The notes under the pieces: model-generated
What the model was told of the DNA's origin: nothing
Databases searched by the model: none
What the model saw: only the letters and a program-made list of their open reading frames with translations
In this document: positions 47,301-56,957 of the stretch, in pieces
Layout of the letters: each line of letters opens with the position of its first letter
Numbering within the stretch: the stretch's first letter is position 1
NCBI GenBank assembly: GCA_934045905.1
Contig: OW203768.1
Coordinates: forward strand, 8,832,316-8,896,315
Reading direction: 5' to 3'
Source of the DNA: Leuctra nigra
Taxonomy: Eukaryota > Arthropoda > Insecta > Plecoptera > Leuctridae
Length of the DNA: 64,000 nucleotides
Program-made: the position numbers and the translations under genes

Positions 47301-48106
47301 TTTATAATATGACATTTTATACGAAATCTTTATTCATTTCGGTGTGATGGCAGTGAAACGAATAAGAGTTGAAAAGATACGGGCCGAATCCGGAATTTTA
47401 AAGTGACAGAATATCTATACCCAGGGTAGTGCTCCATATATTTGTTATCTTGTTTCGACCGATTACTTCATTTCGGCGGAATGCTATCGGCGGAATGCTA
47501 TAGTCTACAGAGTCAGAGGTTGACTGCTTTCTTGATGGATGCCCTCTTGATATTTTTTATCACATGGATATTATTGTCTAAAAACATCAACTCTCGAACT
47601 GCAATTTTAAAAAATGGAACGTTACGAGTTTTAAATTAAAGAGGACATTTCTTTGGGTTTTTGAAACTAATATTTTGTGTAGTATTTTGTGTCTAAAAAC
47701 ATCAACTCTCGAACTGCAAATTTAAAAAAATGGAACGTTACGAGTTTTAAATTAAAGATGATATTTTGGGTTTTTGAAACCACTATTCTGTGTTCTTTGA
47801 CCTGCAGTTGACGTCGACTTGAACGCCGTCATCACCGGCCACGTGGTGAAGAAAGACGGCGTCGACTTCGTGAACATCGACAACTTCGTGACGAAGTTCA
47901 ACATCAAGCGGATGTACACGCACTACGGCAACCTCTTCAACGGCGACAAACGTCTGGGGGAGGCGATGAACGCATTCCTCAACGACAACTGGAAGCTGGT
48001 GCTGGAAGAGGTCCAACCGATAGGCGAGAAGGCGTTGGGAGACATCATGAAGGGGATGGCGAAGAGGTTCTATGAGAGAGTTCCGTATAGGAAAGTTCAT
48101 CCGTGA
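38241..48106 (+). CDS. takeout/JHBP-family secreted protein, five exons
   Basis: Joined exons 38241-38322, 41045-41131, 44648-44795, 46137-46276 and 47808-48106 give 251 aa with every phase consistent, close to the usual 240-250 aa of the family. Residues 1 to about 15 form a signal peptide (MKFLVVVFVIVSL). Cys34 and Cys42 (LCPRTDNNSC) are the conserved N-terminal pair. GVQPLDPLHVKRI, INLELKNLDIMGL, GDYDANGQILVLPVRGNGK and LFNGDKRLGEAMNAFLNDNW are the hallmark segments of the haemolymph juvenile-hormone-binding/takeout fold, which binds small hydrophobic ligands outside the cell. Ligand and physiological role cannot be read from sequence; family members act in feeding, circadian output, behaviour or hormone transport. 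Introns are full of transposons, and exon 3 has partial tandem copies upstream. A TATA/Inr promoter precedes it. Confidence 0.92.
38323..39225 (+). other. takeout-like intron 1, unique part
   Basis: AT-rich and without recognisable features before E2. The frame at 38825-39109(-) has no domain. Confidence 0.6.
39226..40733 (-). mobile_element. Helitron-like element E2 (minus orientation)
   Basis: Read on the minus strand it starts A|TCCCCATAAAAAACACTCC (40733) and ends CACTAGA|T (39226). The usual terminal hairpin is replaced by repeated CTTGG. The head is a foldback (40154-40733) and the tail carries ETS/CRE modules, for example GCCGCCATTTTGAAACCGG directly followed by AAGTGACGTCA at 39661-39690. 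It lies in intron 1 of the takeout-like gene. The frames at 39386-40520 are by-products. Confidence 0.6.
40734..41044 (+). other. takeout-like intron 1, 3' part
   Basis: Single-copy-looking sequence between E2 and exon 2, ending in the acceptor GGTTTTCTTCCAG. Confidence 0.6.
41045..41131 (+). CDS. takeout-like exon 2 (conserved Cys pair)
   Basis: Too short to stand out as an open frame. The acceptor TTTTCTTCCAG joins exon 1 in phase and the exon ends at G|GTAAGT; it encodes the LCPRTDNNSCLLKAV region. Confidence 0.88.
41505..41905. repeat. G-run retroposon family, diverged copies
   Basis: GGGCCGTAACAAGGGGTGTG, CGCCTTGCGGGGCATGGTTG, a 13-C run (41691-41703) and CCCCCCCCAGGCCCCTC fit the family phrases; position within intron 2 of the takeout-like gene. 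Boundaries are uncertain. Confidence 0.5.
41975..42045. repeat. TCTAGA-rich short tandem
   Basis: Repeated AAATCTAGA and TCTAGAATCTAGAATTTC form overlapping palindromes. Confidence 0.75.
42221..43524 (+). mobile_element. Helitron-like element E3
   Basis: Starts A|TCCCCATAAAAAACACTCC (5' foldback 42221-42612) and ends GGAGCGACCGCTCC then ACTAGA|T. The tail has TGACGTCACTTCCGG at 43074 with AAAATGGCGAC after it, and shares long stretches with E1, E2 and E4. It sits in intron 2 of the takeout-like gene, head to head with E2 around exon 2. Confidence 0.6.
43759..44269. mobile_element. repeat family D, uninterrupted copy
   Basis: GGTGCAAGCGCGAGCAATTT at the start and ACGGCCGAGCGCTTGTTTCA near the end form an imperfect inverted repeat. 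AACCGGCACCTAATTAACAA at 44113 is the empty-site reference for the 32606-33230 insertion. Confidence 0.7.
44300..44767 (+). repeat. 174-bp partial tandem copies of takeout-like exon 3
   Basis: Two full 174-bp units (44420-44593 and 44594-44767) plus a partial first one (44300-44419). Each includes the 3' end of the intron, the acceptor TGTTTGATCAG and about 120 bp of the exon up to CATCATGGGCC. Copies 1 and 2 then run straight into the next unit's intron, giving an in-frame stop after MGPRVYSLSS, and lack the donor. Copy 1 also lacks 18 bp next to the acceptor. Only the third copy continues into the true exon end. Confidence 0.9.
44648..44795 (+). CDS. takeout-like exon 3
   Basis: Acceptor TTTGATCAG accepts the phase-1 donor of exon 2; the exon leaves in phase 2 at AA|GTAACA. 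It encodes NSKLGVQPLDPLHVKRI through GDLAISSAK. Confidence 0.87.
44880..45560. mobile_element. large foldback with central tRNA-like sequence
   Basis: The outer arms are imperfect: GGGAATATGCATAAG against TTGTGCATATTCCTAAA; TTGTTGGTAAAACACAC against GTGTTTTTTACCAAC; CCTGACATTTCCTAAC against GTTAGGAAATGTCGGG. The inner arms, 45143-45182 and 45293-45332, are 40 bp and perfect. The centre is a tRNA-like segment. It lies in intron 3 of the takeout-like gene. Confidence 0.75.
45229..45300 (+). other. tRNA-like sequence, Thr-like anticodon GGT
   Basis: D-arm TAGCTCAGCTGGTAGAGC, anticodon stem TCTGA/TCGGA closing CTGGTTA (anticodon GGT), and a perfect T-arm GTGGG-TTCGAGT-CCCAC. The acceptor stem is poor (GACCCGA/TCGAGGA), and its 3' half overlaps the perfect inverted-repeat arm, so it is probably a repeat component, not a functional tRNA gene. 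Confidence 0.6.
45788..46056. repeat. tandem dimer of about 140 bp
   Basis: Two copies share CTTTCAATACTCTGCTAACT, TTTTAAACGGTTGATTAGGA and AATGACATTCCTAGAATT. Each copy ends with GTATTGAAAAACTGG, which is the inverse of its own start, so the unit itself is an inverted-repeat MITE. Confidence 0.75.
46137..46276 (+). CDS. takeout-like exon 4
   Basis: Acceptor TTCTGTGTCTAG in phase with exon 3; leaves in phase 1 at A|GTAAGA. It contains the GDYDANGQILVLPVRGNGK signature. Confidence 0.9.
46371..47137. mobile_element. TA-flanked inverted-repeat element carrying a LINE fragment
   Basis: CCCTGTTCACACTGAGGATT and its mirror AATTCTCAGTGTGAACAGGG bound the element, with TA on both sides (46369-46370, 47138-47139) and GATCATGATC just inside both ends. 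The LINE piece at 46405-46850 interrupts it. Confidence 0.8.
46490..46828 (-). pseudogene. LINE reverse transcriptase C-terminal fragment
   Basis: The 112-codon frame LGWLSVSDTILLLVLVFIYK..GRMPEYL..NTRGA..WKGSVFNDGSRIYDSLP..CFKSKCMDWL has the layout typical of the region after the reverse transcriptase domain in jockey-like LINEs. An ATTT-rich tail follows at 46405-46447 (a poly-A-like 3' end on the minus strand). Strongly 5' truncated. Confidence 0.75.
47184..47320. mobile_element. MITE family B, copy 4 (diverged)
   Basis: GATCATATAAAATAACATC at the left, TCTCAATGTTATTCACAGCC and TTCTCGGGGTGAGATGAGAA in the centre; GACATTTTATACG at the right. Confidence 0.6.
47573..47757. repeat. two-copy direct repeat, period about 116 bp
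   Basis: GTCTAAAAACATCAACTCTC and AATGGAACGTTACGAGTTTT occur twice, immediately upstream of the last takeout-like exon. Confidence 0.8.
47808..48106 (+). CDS. takeout-like exon 5 (C-terminal)
   Basis: Acceptor GTTCTTTGACCTGCAG joins exon 4 in phase; encodes the VDLNAVITGHVVKKDG to LFNGDKRLGEAMNAFL region and ends at TGA. It is much GC-richer than its introns. Confidence 0.92.
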
Positions 48107-48112
48107 TGAGCG

Positions 48113-48114
<2 letters not shown>

Positions 48115-48144
<30 letters not shown>
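48115..48144 (+). repeat. 30-nt G run in the takeout-like 3' UTR
   Basis: Uninterrupted G30 starting 9 bp after the stop codon. Could form a G-quadruplex in the mRNA, or be a retroposon remnant. Confidence 0.9.
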
Positions 48145-48146
<2 letters not shown>

Positions 48147-51100
48147 GTTTACAAAAATATTATGAGACACTGTATAGGTAATTTTATAAAGTACTTGATC
48201 CATGCCGAACTGCTTAAAAAAAGCGAAATTGAGATTGGTATTGATGGCATTTCATGCATAAATCAAGAAATATTTGTTGGTGTATCGATAAAATTTTAAA
48301 CAATTTGTAATGTTGTAAATTCAATATGGCGATATCATCTGACGTCACAGTTGACCAAAATCTAGCTGAGGGACAGATGATTTCAGTAAATTGTATCATT
48401 GTATAATTTTCACACAAATTCACGATTTTCACGTTCTGTAAACGATTTTCTTGAATTAATTTTCTTGATACCATCTCTTGATCTGGTTCTCTTTCTATTA
48501 TCTTTATTTCACAACTATGTCAATTTAAAATATGACTTAACTATGAAAAATTTGCATGTCCCCCTACAAATAGGGTGATGCACCCTGATCCCACCATAGT
48601 GATGCAACTACCCAATGTTTAGGCTCTCTTAGGGAAGGGATTAATTTGGATGAAACATGGTCGCCTTGAGAAATGACAATATCTTGTAACAAACGCTCTC
48701 TAGGCTGGCACGTTATGCAGAACGATTTTCGGAATTTTAATCCTTGAAATCAAGTGTCCCTACTAAATTAGCCACAAATGTTATCAGAATACCTACAAAT
48801 GAGTGTCTGGTGATAAACTGAACTATCGTGGTTGAATTTTAGACTCTATTATTGATGCTTCTACCTTGTGAGGTGAGATGGAACGTCATGTAGTTTTATA
48901 AGAATTTATATTAAAAGAATTACATTTGACTCAACTTATTATTTATAAAATCCAGGGGGGTCATTCCTGTACGTTTTTAGTCTCTTAAGTCAGGTATCGT
49001 ATCGTAACTTTTGTTTACTCTAATGTTAACGTCCATAACAACGGTTGCTACTGTCTTAAATTTTAAGATAAGAGAGTGAAAATACGTACAGGAATCACCC
49101 CCCAGGACTCCAGTGGGTGGGGGTGAAATTACACTCAACAAAAGAAACACGGTTTTCGGAAGAAACGTATTGCCTGAAAAAGATATTATGACATCGTCCA
49201 ATGATGATCGTTTTCTTTTGTTTAGAGTTGGTATATGTACACTCGGCACAACAAAAATTGATCGATGAACAAATTTGAATGACTGCTGGCCATGTCCCAT
49301 ACCAATTAAAGCTTGTTATTATCATTGAAATGTGAGGTTACCTACTAGAGTGAGACAAGGAGATAGCTTGGACTGACTTCTGATAGTGCGATCTTACATT
49401 AATCAGCCTATCAGATTTATTGAACGTTCAAGTTTAGTTGTGCCAAGTGTACATCATACTACAAGGAACACAAAACATTTCAATGATTCTTGAGGTGAGC
49501 GCAAAAAACATTAATTTTTCCTTCATCCAATCATATTTGTAATGGTGGCACGTGTTATTGTGTAAGAGAAGATAATAACTGAAATTGTTGATTTCAGACA
49601 AATTATAATTAATAGAGCTTGAATACACGATTAAGAAGTGTGCAACGCAAATTCGAGAAAATGGACTTCAGGCATTCTACCTCTGTGGTACAGAGTTGCA
49701 TTTTGTAGAGCAGTGCTATCCTAACTCCATGAGTAAAACAAGATAATCACTACTTTTAAGTGCATAATATAATATTTAAACGAAGTCGTGTGCCATACCG
49801 CTCGATACTCCCTCTGTGTGCTGCATCTAACAGTTCACAGCAACAATCGAGACGCATAAAGAAATATGTCATGAAGAAATTCAGGCTGAAGATGAAGATG
49901 ATCCGAGAAGAAGTAGTTGATGAGTGAGGAGATACGAACAAGATGAAGTTTTCAAGTTTCAGCAATTAGTTCGTTTACCTTTCACTGTATTCACTCTATT
50001 GCAATTGCAATGACCTTTGCCAGTGTTCTGACTTATCTAGATAATATTTTGTTATCTATTATCTTAACTAGATAAATACATCGTATAACTTTTATTCAAG
50101 ATTTTAATTTTCTAGATATAACGAAAATAGAAAAAATATTGATTATTTCCGTGTTCTGAAGAAACTCGACTAGGATAATAACATTCAAATATTTTTGAAT
50201 CTGTAAAAAAAAAACATAAAAAGCCAAGTCATCTCAAGCTAACACGGGAGACCTCCCTGTCAAATAAAAGAGAGCAGAGTGAAGAGCAGCTCTCTCATTG
50301 GCTGACACCTATCACGTGACCTTTTTTGACCTTCTGCTGCAGATTTAATATTGAACGTTTTAAAACAAAATTTATAAAAAAAAATACACTGAAGAGTGGT
50401 GGTTTCAAAAAATGGGGGCTTAGACAACATGCTCATTCAAAAACAATTTTAAATTTACAGTAGATAGTCTGACATTTCTCTAATTTTTTAACACAAATAC
50501 AGAAGAGAATAATGATTTGGAATTAATTGTGAAAAACAATATTCAGGACAAGTATAAATAGGACAAAGACTATTTTAATCTTGACCAAACCTCAAATGAG
50601 TCAAATATCTAGATTTGAAACCAGATATTTAAACAAAATTCACACTGGATACTAAACAACTACATTAAAAATATAAACATTTTGTAGCTCAGTTTAATTT
50701 TAGTTTAATTATAATACAGGTACCCAATCAATCACTCAATTGAACAAAAATCGGTAACGGTTTCAAGAATGGACAACTCAATAAGCCTCTAACAAATATG
50801 CAATACTGCCAAGAAAACAATTTTTAAATCACAGTTAATAATACCACTTCATGTTTCTCCATGTTATTACATTTTACTTCTTCACGATACTACAAAACAG
50901 TTTAGTAAACCACAAATATGTCATCAATTTAAAGAGAATTATGACGATATTAAGGCTGGCATCACACTACGCACTACCGCCGAGGCTAAATCAGACCCCT
51001 TGATCAATGTCCGAGATGTGAAATGTGTGAATCAATTCTCTCATTTTACACATTTTTAATGTTCAAACCAGAACTGAGTTATCCCTGCGGTAAATTCATG

Positions 51101-51463
51101 TTACGTTAGCCAAATAATTTTGATTTAAAAAGTAGCAGGTTATTAAAATCAGTCTCTTCTTATATTAAAATATATTTTATGAGAAATTTGATGTGGATCA
51201 ATCGAAGAGGCTCGAGTTTAATGCTGGTCTTAAACAACGAAGACTTTGCTGAGGTCATATGATTTCTTCTTGGTCACTACTCGAAACAATAAGTTTAGTA
51301 TACGAGTATTATCCTACACTACGAGATTTTGCTCTGTTTTCACATGGCCATTTCTTCCTGTTCTTTAAGAAATTAACTTTTTACCCTAATCAAAAATAAA
51401 TTGTGGTCACCTGCTGATACAAAAATTTAGGCTGAGGGCCATATGAAGAGGCTTCACGGTTCT
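48145..51463. other. intergenic; R4 and F repeats at 49480-49990
   Basis: R4 repeat at 49480-49720 (TTCTTGAGGTGAGC, AATCATATTTGTAATGGTG). Family F at 49640-49990 (TAACTCCATGAGTAAAACAA, GTGCCATACCGCTCGATACT) recurs at 57655-58020. No supported gene; frames at 48072-49965 read through repeats. Confidence 0.45.
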
Positions 51464-52537
51464 TCATGCTTCCATGTTTTCACTTTCGGAACTTGCATCC
51501 TCGGAATCAGATTCCATGTCTTCATCAACAAAATAAAAACTTTCATCGCTCTCGACTTCATAATTATCTTCAAATTCTTCTTCAGACATTTCCTCTTCCA
51601 AGCTTTCGTCTTCAGAATCAGTATCTTCATATCCATTTCCCATTTTGAACTTAATATTGAGATTCTTGGTAATCGCATGTATTCGAAATCGCTTGACAAG
51701 TGCTCTTACGGATGCTTCAGCCTCATCAGGCACAGTGAAATGAGTCAAGTTCGGGGCGTTGGCCAAGAAATAGCGTACAATTCTTGCCGGCATTTCATAG
51801 CATGCGAAATACAATTGACTCACGTTTTTAATTCTCTCAGCAAAAAATATCTGTTCAACTTCATCAGCGGATGGATAACCTCTTTTCCACTTCCACATTT
51901 CCAGACATATTTTCTCAAGTGACGGAGAATTTGCAATCAACAAGGCAATCATTTCCGTATGTTTGCGATCTATATCATTTAGAGCACCGTTGTAACTCAT
52001 TGAGTCTCCAGCATCACCAGCCTGGCGCACCGAAAACTCTTTAAGGTTATCGAACAATGAATTCTCACTTACGTTATACAAGTATTGTTCACCATCGGTT
52101 CTCCATGGCCGACATATCTCGAATAAGGAAAGCTTCTCCAAATTCTTGCAAGTCATCCCCATGAAATTGATGAAGTTTAATAGCTCAGTAACATCGCACT
52201 TAGATACGTGCAGATGATTGAAGTATGCACCTTTGGCAATGAAGAATTTCTCAGCACTGGCATTAGTAAGGTTGAACTGGCTGATGTGGAGTCGTTTTAA
52301 TTTCAAATTGCTTGCAGTGAGAATGTCAAAGATCTCGCTTGAGTAATCGTTGGGTGTTGACACCAACGATAATTCCTGCAGATTTGGACAAAGAGTGACA
52401 GCTGCTAATACGTTGCGTGGTGTTGAATCGTACTCATTAAGGTACGTCAGTTTTAATGGCCCGAGGACTTTAGCCTTACTCAACATCTCGGCTACACCTA
52501 GATGCTTCAAATACTCAAGGTTCGGAAGGCTTGTGAC
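51464..52537 (-). CDS. LRR protein exon 2
   Basis: Begins after TTTTGCTTTCAG, 11 codons upstream of the first Met of its own frame, and ends with a TGA. Holds most LRRs and the acidic tail. Confidence 0.85.
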   Translation of the reverse strand, partial: VTSLPNLEYLKHLGVAEMLSKAKVLGPLKLTYLNEYDSTPRNVLAAVTLCPNLQELSLVSTPNDYSSEIFDILTASNLKLKRLHISQFNLTNASAEKFFIAKGAYFNHLHVSKCDVTELLNFINFMGMTCKNLEKLSLFEICRPWRTDGEQYLYNVSENSLFDNLKEFSVRQAGDAGDSMSYNGALNDIDRKHTEMIALLIANSPSLEKICLEMWKWKRGYPSADEVEQIFFAERIKNVSQLYFACYEMPARIVRYFLANAPNLTHFTVPDEAEASVRALVKRFRIHAITKNLNIKFKMGNGYEDTDSEDESLEEEMSEEEFEDNYEVESDESFYFVDEDMESDSEDASSESENMEA

Positions 52538-53392
52538 CTGAAAGCAAAACGTGTAATATGTTTTATTCTACTTTGCTTCACAATTCAAGACGTAACTAAT
52601 TACTACTACTTTCTAAGCTTTGGAACAATGTGGCGCCTTATGAGAAACGTGTGCAAAAATTTAATAATATTTATTACTTGAGGGATATACAAAGAAGTGA
52701 TGTGTGCAACTGACTTAAGAAATTTAAAAAAATTCATAATTTACCCCTTTGTGCCCCACTATACCTAATCCCCTACTACCCACATAAGCTCCAAAAATAC
52801 ATACCGCAAGCAACAGATTCTCCTTGGATTGCAGTCCATATGAAATGGAAATAACGCGAAGTTTGGAACACTTGTTCACCAGACAACGGAATGCGTCCCC
52901 TGACGTTGTATGGCACTGGCACAATGTAATATCTTCCAACTTCTCACAAGTATTGCTGATAGCGACAAGCAGATCAGCAGAATTAACCTTGCTCAGATCC
53001 AGTTTGACCAGGTTCTTCAGAGTTGGAATAAACGGTTCAATCCCAAATTGTTCCCGTTGATTTTCTTCTCCGCGTACTTTCAAGTTTGTTAAATTCTCGT
53101 TTATTAAGACACCGTACAGAATTCGTTTGTCACGAATTTTAAACTTTAGGTTATCATGAGTAGAAAGAGCTGCTTCACATACGAAGTTCCACATTGGTGG
53201 TGGTATGAAATCAAACAAAGCATCATGAAGTAGTTGAACTGAGGCACTACATTCAGGGATATCATAGGTTAGGTTACCCTTTCGCGAGGTTGCATACTGG
53301 TCTTCAATTGCCTTACATTTAGTAACAATTAGATCACTGATCGTCTCTTTAGCACGAGCAAAAAGAGTTTTTGGCTTATTGAATGGAGGCAT
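51464..53392 (-). CDS. leucine-rich-repeat protein with acidic C-terminus, two exons
   Basis: Exon 1 (53392-52805) and exon 2 (52537-51464) join in phase 0 at GCG|GTATGT..TTTCAG|GTC to give 553 aa. Residues about 95-430 contain irregular leucine-rich repeats of the F-box/RNI type, such as LKNLVKLDLSKVN, CEKLEDITLCQC, CSKLRVISIS, CPNLQELSLVS, CKNLEKLSLFEI, SPSLEKICLEMW and APNLTHFTVP. The N-terminal about 90 residues (MPPFNKPKTLFARAKE..) replace a clear F-box; none is seen. The last about 60 residues are Asp/Glu/Ser-rich. LRR solenoids mediate protein binding; substrate-adaptor function is only a guess. Intracellular, with no signal peptide. The reverse-strand frame at 51443-51922 is a shadow. 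Confidence 0.85.
52805..53392 (-). CDS. LRR protein exon 1
   Basis: 196 codons from the only long-frame ATG; ends GCG|GTATGT. The first three LRRs lie at its end. Confidence 0.85.
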
Positions 53393-53829
53393 TTTGAAAT
53401 ATAAAACTATGCTTCACGAGGAGAGATGAAATATAACAGTGTGGTGATCGTAGATATAACTCGCACCATTTTTTCAATTTTTTTCTGCGTTAGTGCTTTC
53501 TGTCCACAGCCTTCTCGACAGTCACTTTGTCGAGAAGGTTGTGTTTCTGTCATCACCACCTCACCGCACGCAGCGCTGCCGCTTGCTAGTACATCCGCGG
53601 AAATTTCAAAAAAAAAATATTCTAGAATGAAAAATAACAGCTTTCGCTTTGTGTTAGGCAGTGTTGTGTTACCAGATGTGGCAATTTATCGTCAAATTGG
53701 CTATCTATGTGACCCATTTGGCGGCCTAAATTTATGATATGGCGCTAGAGCTTTTTTGGGCTATTCGAAAAATAAGAATGAGATTATTGGTTATCTTAAA
53801 ATATATTCGATACATTTCTACCACTTTTC
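53393..53829. other. upstream region of the LRR gene
   Basis: Contains the hairpin CACAGCCTTCTCGACA / TGTCGAGAAGGTTGTG (53505-53543) and a GC-richer CpG-containing stretch (53555-53600) that may be the promoter area; no clear Inr or TATA was identified. Confidence 0.4.
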
Positions 53830-54163
53830 AGAGTACTAGAGTGCCACGCCCACTAGGTACTTCCGGAGTCTTTTTCAAAACCCTCTTATGGAAAATAACA
53901 TGGGGACTTACTTTGATTGCTGGTCATTTGTAAACGAAACAGAGTTAAAAAAATCCCAATACACCACCATTAACTTCAATCTTTCATTTATAACATTATG
54001 TCGACACATCTCTTCAAATATATATACAAAATATAAACTGTTACAAGTTAAACAACACACTACACAGCGTATGACGTCACGAAAGTGTACACCGGTGCAA
54101 GATGTAAATTCAATGAACTGTCAGTCTACATTTCAACAGCTCATTACATCTCGTATTATGGTA

Positions 54164-56957
54164 TCCCAGAAAAAAACACTCCGTGTAAAAAAGGCAGCCA
54201 AGTCACTTTACTTTAAAAAAATTCAACACCGAAAAGGAGTGATATCCAAAAAGGAGCCAAGTCAATGACATTTCCAAATATTTAATCGTATTTTTGAAAT
54301 AAAAGAATAAACACCGAGAAATACTTTACAAAAGGACTTGGCGCATCGTTTTTTTAAAGACATCATTCTATCCTAAAAGTGGACAGAAATTTACAAGAAG
54401 GTACATTTTCCTCTTTCTATTAGAGCCAGAATCTATGAATATCAATATCAATTTTATTATTAATGGCTATTTTATAGTTTTATCAATAGCGATAGAAGAA
54501 AGATTTCATGCTTTAATTTAGATAAGTAATATAAGGGTGGAAGAATTAAATAACAATTGGAAGTGGGCTCATACATGTTCTTGCAGTACTGTTAATATGG
54601 CGATATTAGAAGGGTATCTTTTCATAATTTGATCTTGACTGAAGGAAATCATGAAACACTGTCAAATAATTACTAACTATCTATGGAACACTATTATATA
54701 TTTTTGAAGTGTCAAGTGTATTAAGATAATTTTTTTAATTTAAATGCAATGTGACGTCACTGTGTACTTTGTGAAATGTATTGTTATAAAATGTGGATTA
54801 ATTGAAATGTATTTCATGATGCGAAGGTATAACGCATGAGACTTAATTATGTTGACCACGAAACAATATTACGAAGATAACTATTGTGTATTTATAGAAA
54901 ACATAGGCAACAAGTTTCATAGCGTATATATTCAAATAGAAAATATTTTACAGTAGGTATGTATAATATGTAATTGAAAGATGTTTCCCTATTATTCTAA
55001 AAATTCTTAATGGCGGTTGTATATAAATGGCTTATGCTTATGAATAGAATAATGTCTTTAAAAAAACGATGCGCCAAGTCCTTTTGTAAAGTATTTCTCG
55101 GTGTTTATTCTTTTATTTCAAAAATACGATTAAATATTTGGAAATGTCATTGACTTGGGTCCTTTTTGGATATCACTCCTTTTCGGTGTTGAATTTTTTT
55201 AAAGTAAAGTGACTTGGCTGCCTTTTTTACACGGAGTGTTTTTTTCTGGGATATCACTTCTTTTGTTAGTTTATTCATACTGCTTGTAGCACATGTCCGA
55301 GCAAGGACTAATTTCTTTAAAAAAATACGCCTCAAACGATTTGGATAGGTACTAAGAAAAGTTGCGTTTGGTAAAGGATTAAAATGATTATTCAAGAAGA
55401 AAAGCTAAGGTTTCGTACCAATCGGTCCAGCCGATTTCGATATATGACGCCACTTCCGGTTTTGATATAGCGGCCGAAAATAATGTCGTCTTGGATTCAT
55501 AATTATAAGTCCTACAAAATTACATAATTTGATTGCAATCGGTACAGCCGTTTTCGATATATAACGTCACTTCCGGTTTTAAAATGGCGGCCGAAAATAA
55601 TGTCGTCTTGAATTCATAATCAATAATCATATGTCCTACATATTACCATAATTTAGTTGCAATCGGTACAGACGTTTTCGATATATGACGTCACTTCCGG
55701 TTTTAACAATGGCAGCCGAAAATAATGTCGTCTTTAATTCATAATTATTAGACCTACACATTTCCTTAATTTGGTTGCAATCAGTACAACCGTTTTCGAT
55801 ATATGACGTCACTTCCGGTTTTAAAAATGGCGGCCGAGAACACTGCAACCTTGAATTTATAATTATTTACAATGTACGTTTTATAATATCTATTTAAAAG
55901 TATAAAGTGGTGAATTTAGTGTCATTTAGCATATTTATGACGTAATTTAGCATATTTATGACGTTATTTCCGGTAGGGTTATAAGAAAACAATCTAGTTT
56001 TATCTAGTTGAATCTTCATGAACGACCATCTGAATTCATAATCCCTATATTTCCGTAAAATCGGTCATGCCGTTTGTAATATATGACGTCACTTCCGGTT
56101 TCATTTAGTGGTTCCTGCCGCCATTTCCGGTACCGTTAATTTGTTTATTTATTTTTTACAATTGATTTTTCAAATAAATAGCAGAATGAATACGCAGGAG
56201 CTAGTTCAGTTGGAATCGGTACAGGCGTTTTAGATATATGACGTCACTTCCGGTTTCAGGAATGGCGGCCGAGAATACTGCAACCTTGAATTTATAAATT
56301 ATATTGTCTTTGTTACAATGTAATTTTATTTTAAGTATAATTTGTTGAAATAAGTTAAATATTGCGTATTTATTACGTCACTTCCGGTTTAGAAAATAAG
56401 AAAATAATATTTATTTTTTGATACTTCATATATATGACCATCTAAATCGAATGGCGCTAATTTCGTTCTAATCGGCCCAGACGTTTTTGAGATATGACGT
56501 CACTTCCGGTTTAAAAATGGCGGCACAAAAAATCACAAGAGGCAAGGTATCATCAGACGCCAAAAGTGCACATGTGGTAAAAGTTTCAGGTTGATCGGTT
56601 CAGCCGTTTAGGCTGTGGCGGTGACAGCAACTTTTCCTGATATCATCATCATCATCAGAATCAGAATCAGAAAGTGGTGTAATTTTATGTATTTCACGGC
56701 CCTCTAGCTCGCTAATGGCATAACCTATTTTTCCCAAATTTGGTATATGTAGTGGGGTGGGCCATAGCTCGAAATTAAGATATTTCGCAACAATGTGAGA
56801 TTTTCCAATTTTAAGATCCAGTAGGCCGAAAATGCCATGTTGTTGCTAACAGTAAGAGTGTTTGGTCTGCTCCTCAGTTAATTAGGCATTTATGGTATGT
56901 GGAGTGATTGTGAGAGTACAGTACGACTTGGCTGGGTGGAGCGACCGCTCCACTAGA
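54164..56957 (+). mobile_element. Helitron-like element E4
   Basis: Starts A|TCCCAGAAAAAAACACTCC and ends GGAGCGACCGCTCC, ACTAGA|T. A 5' foldback module spans 54164-55252. The tail has at least eight ETS/CRE modules (55445, 55562, 55686, 55804, 56084, 56239, 56378, 56495), the first four as a diverged 117-124 bp array. It is closely similar to E1, including the empty site of the tRNA-like insertion. Confidence 0.6.
55410..55870 (+). repeat. diverged 117-124 bp tandem array in E4
   Basis: Four units with TGACGYCACTTCCGG-type cores at 55445, 55562, 55686 and 55804, homologous to the 118-bp array in E1. Confidence 0.85.

Noticed and set aside
51443..51922. 159-codon + frame
   Set aside because: Antisense shadow of the acidic tail of the LRR gene.
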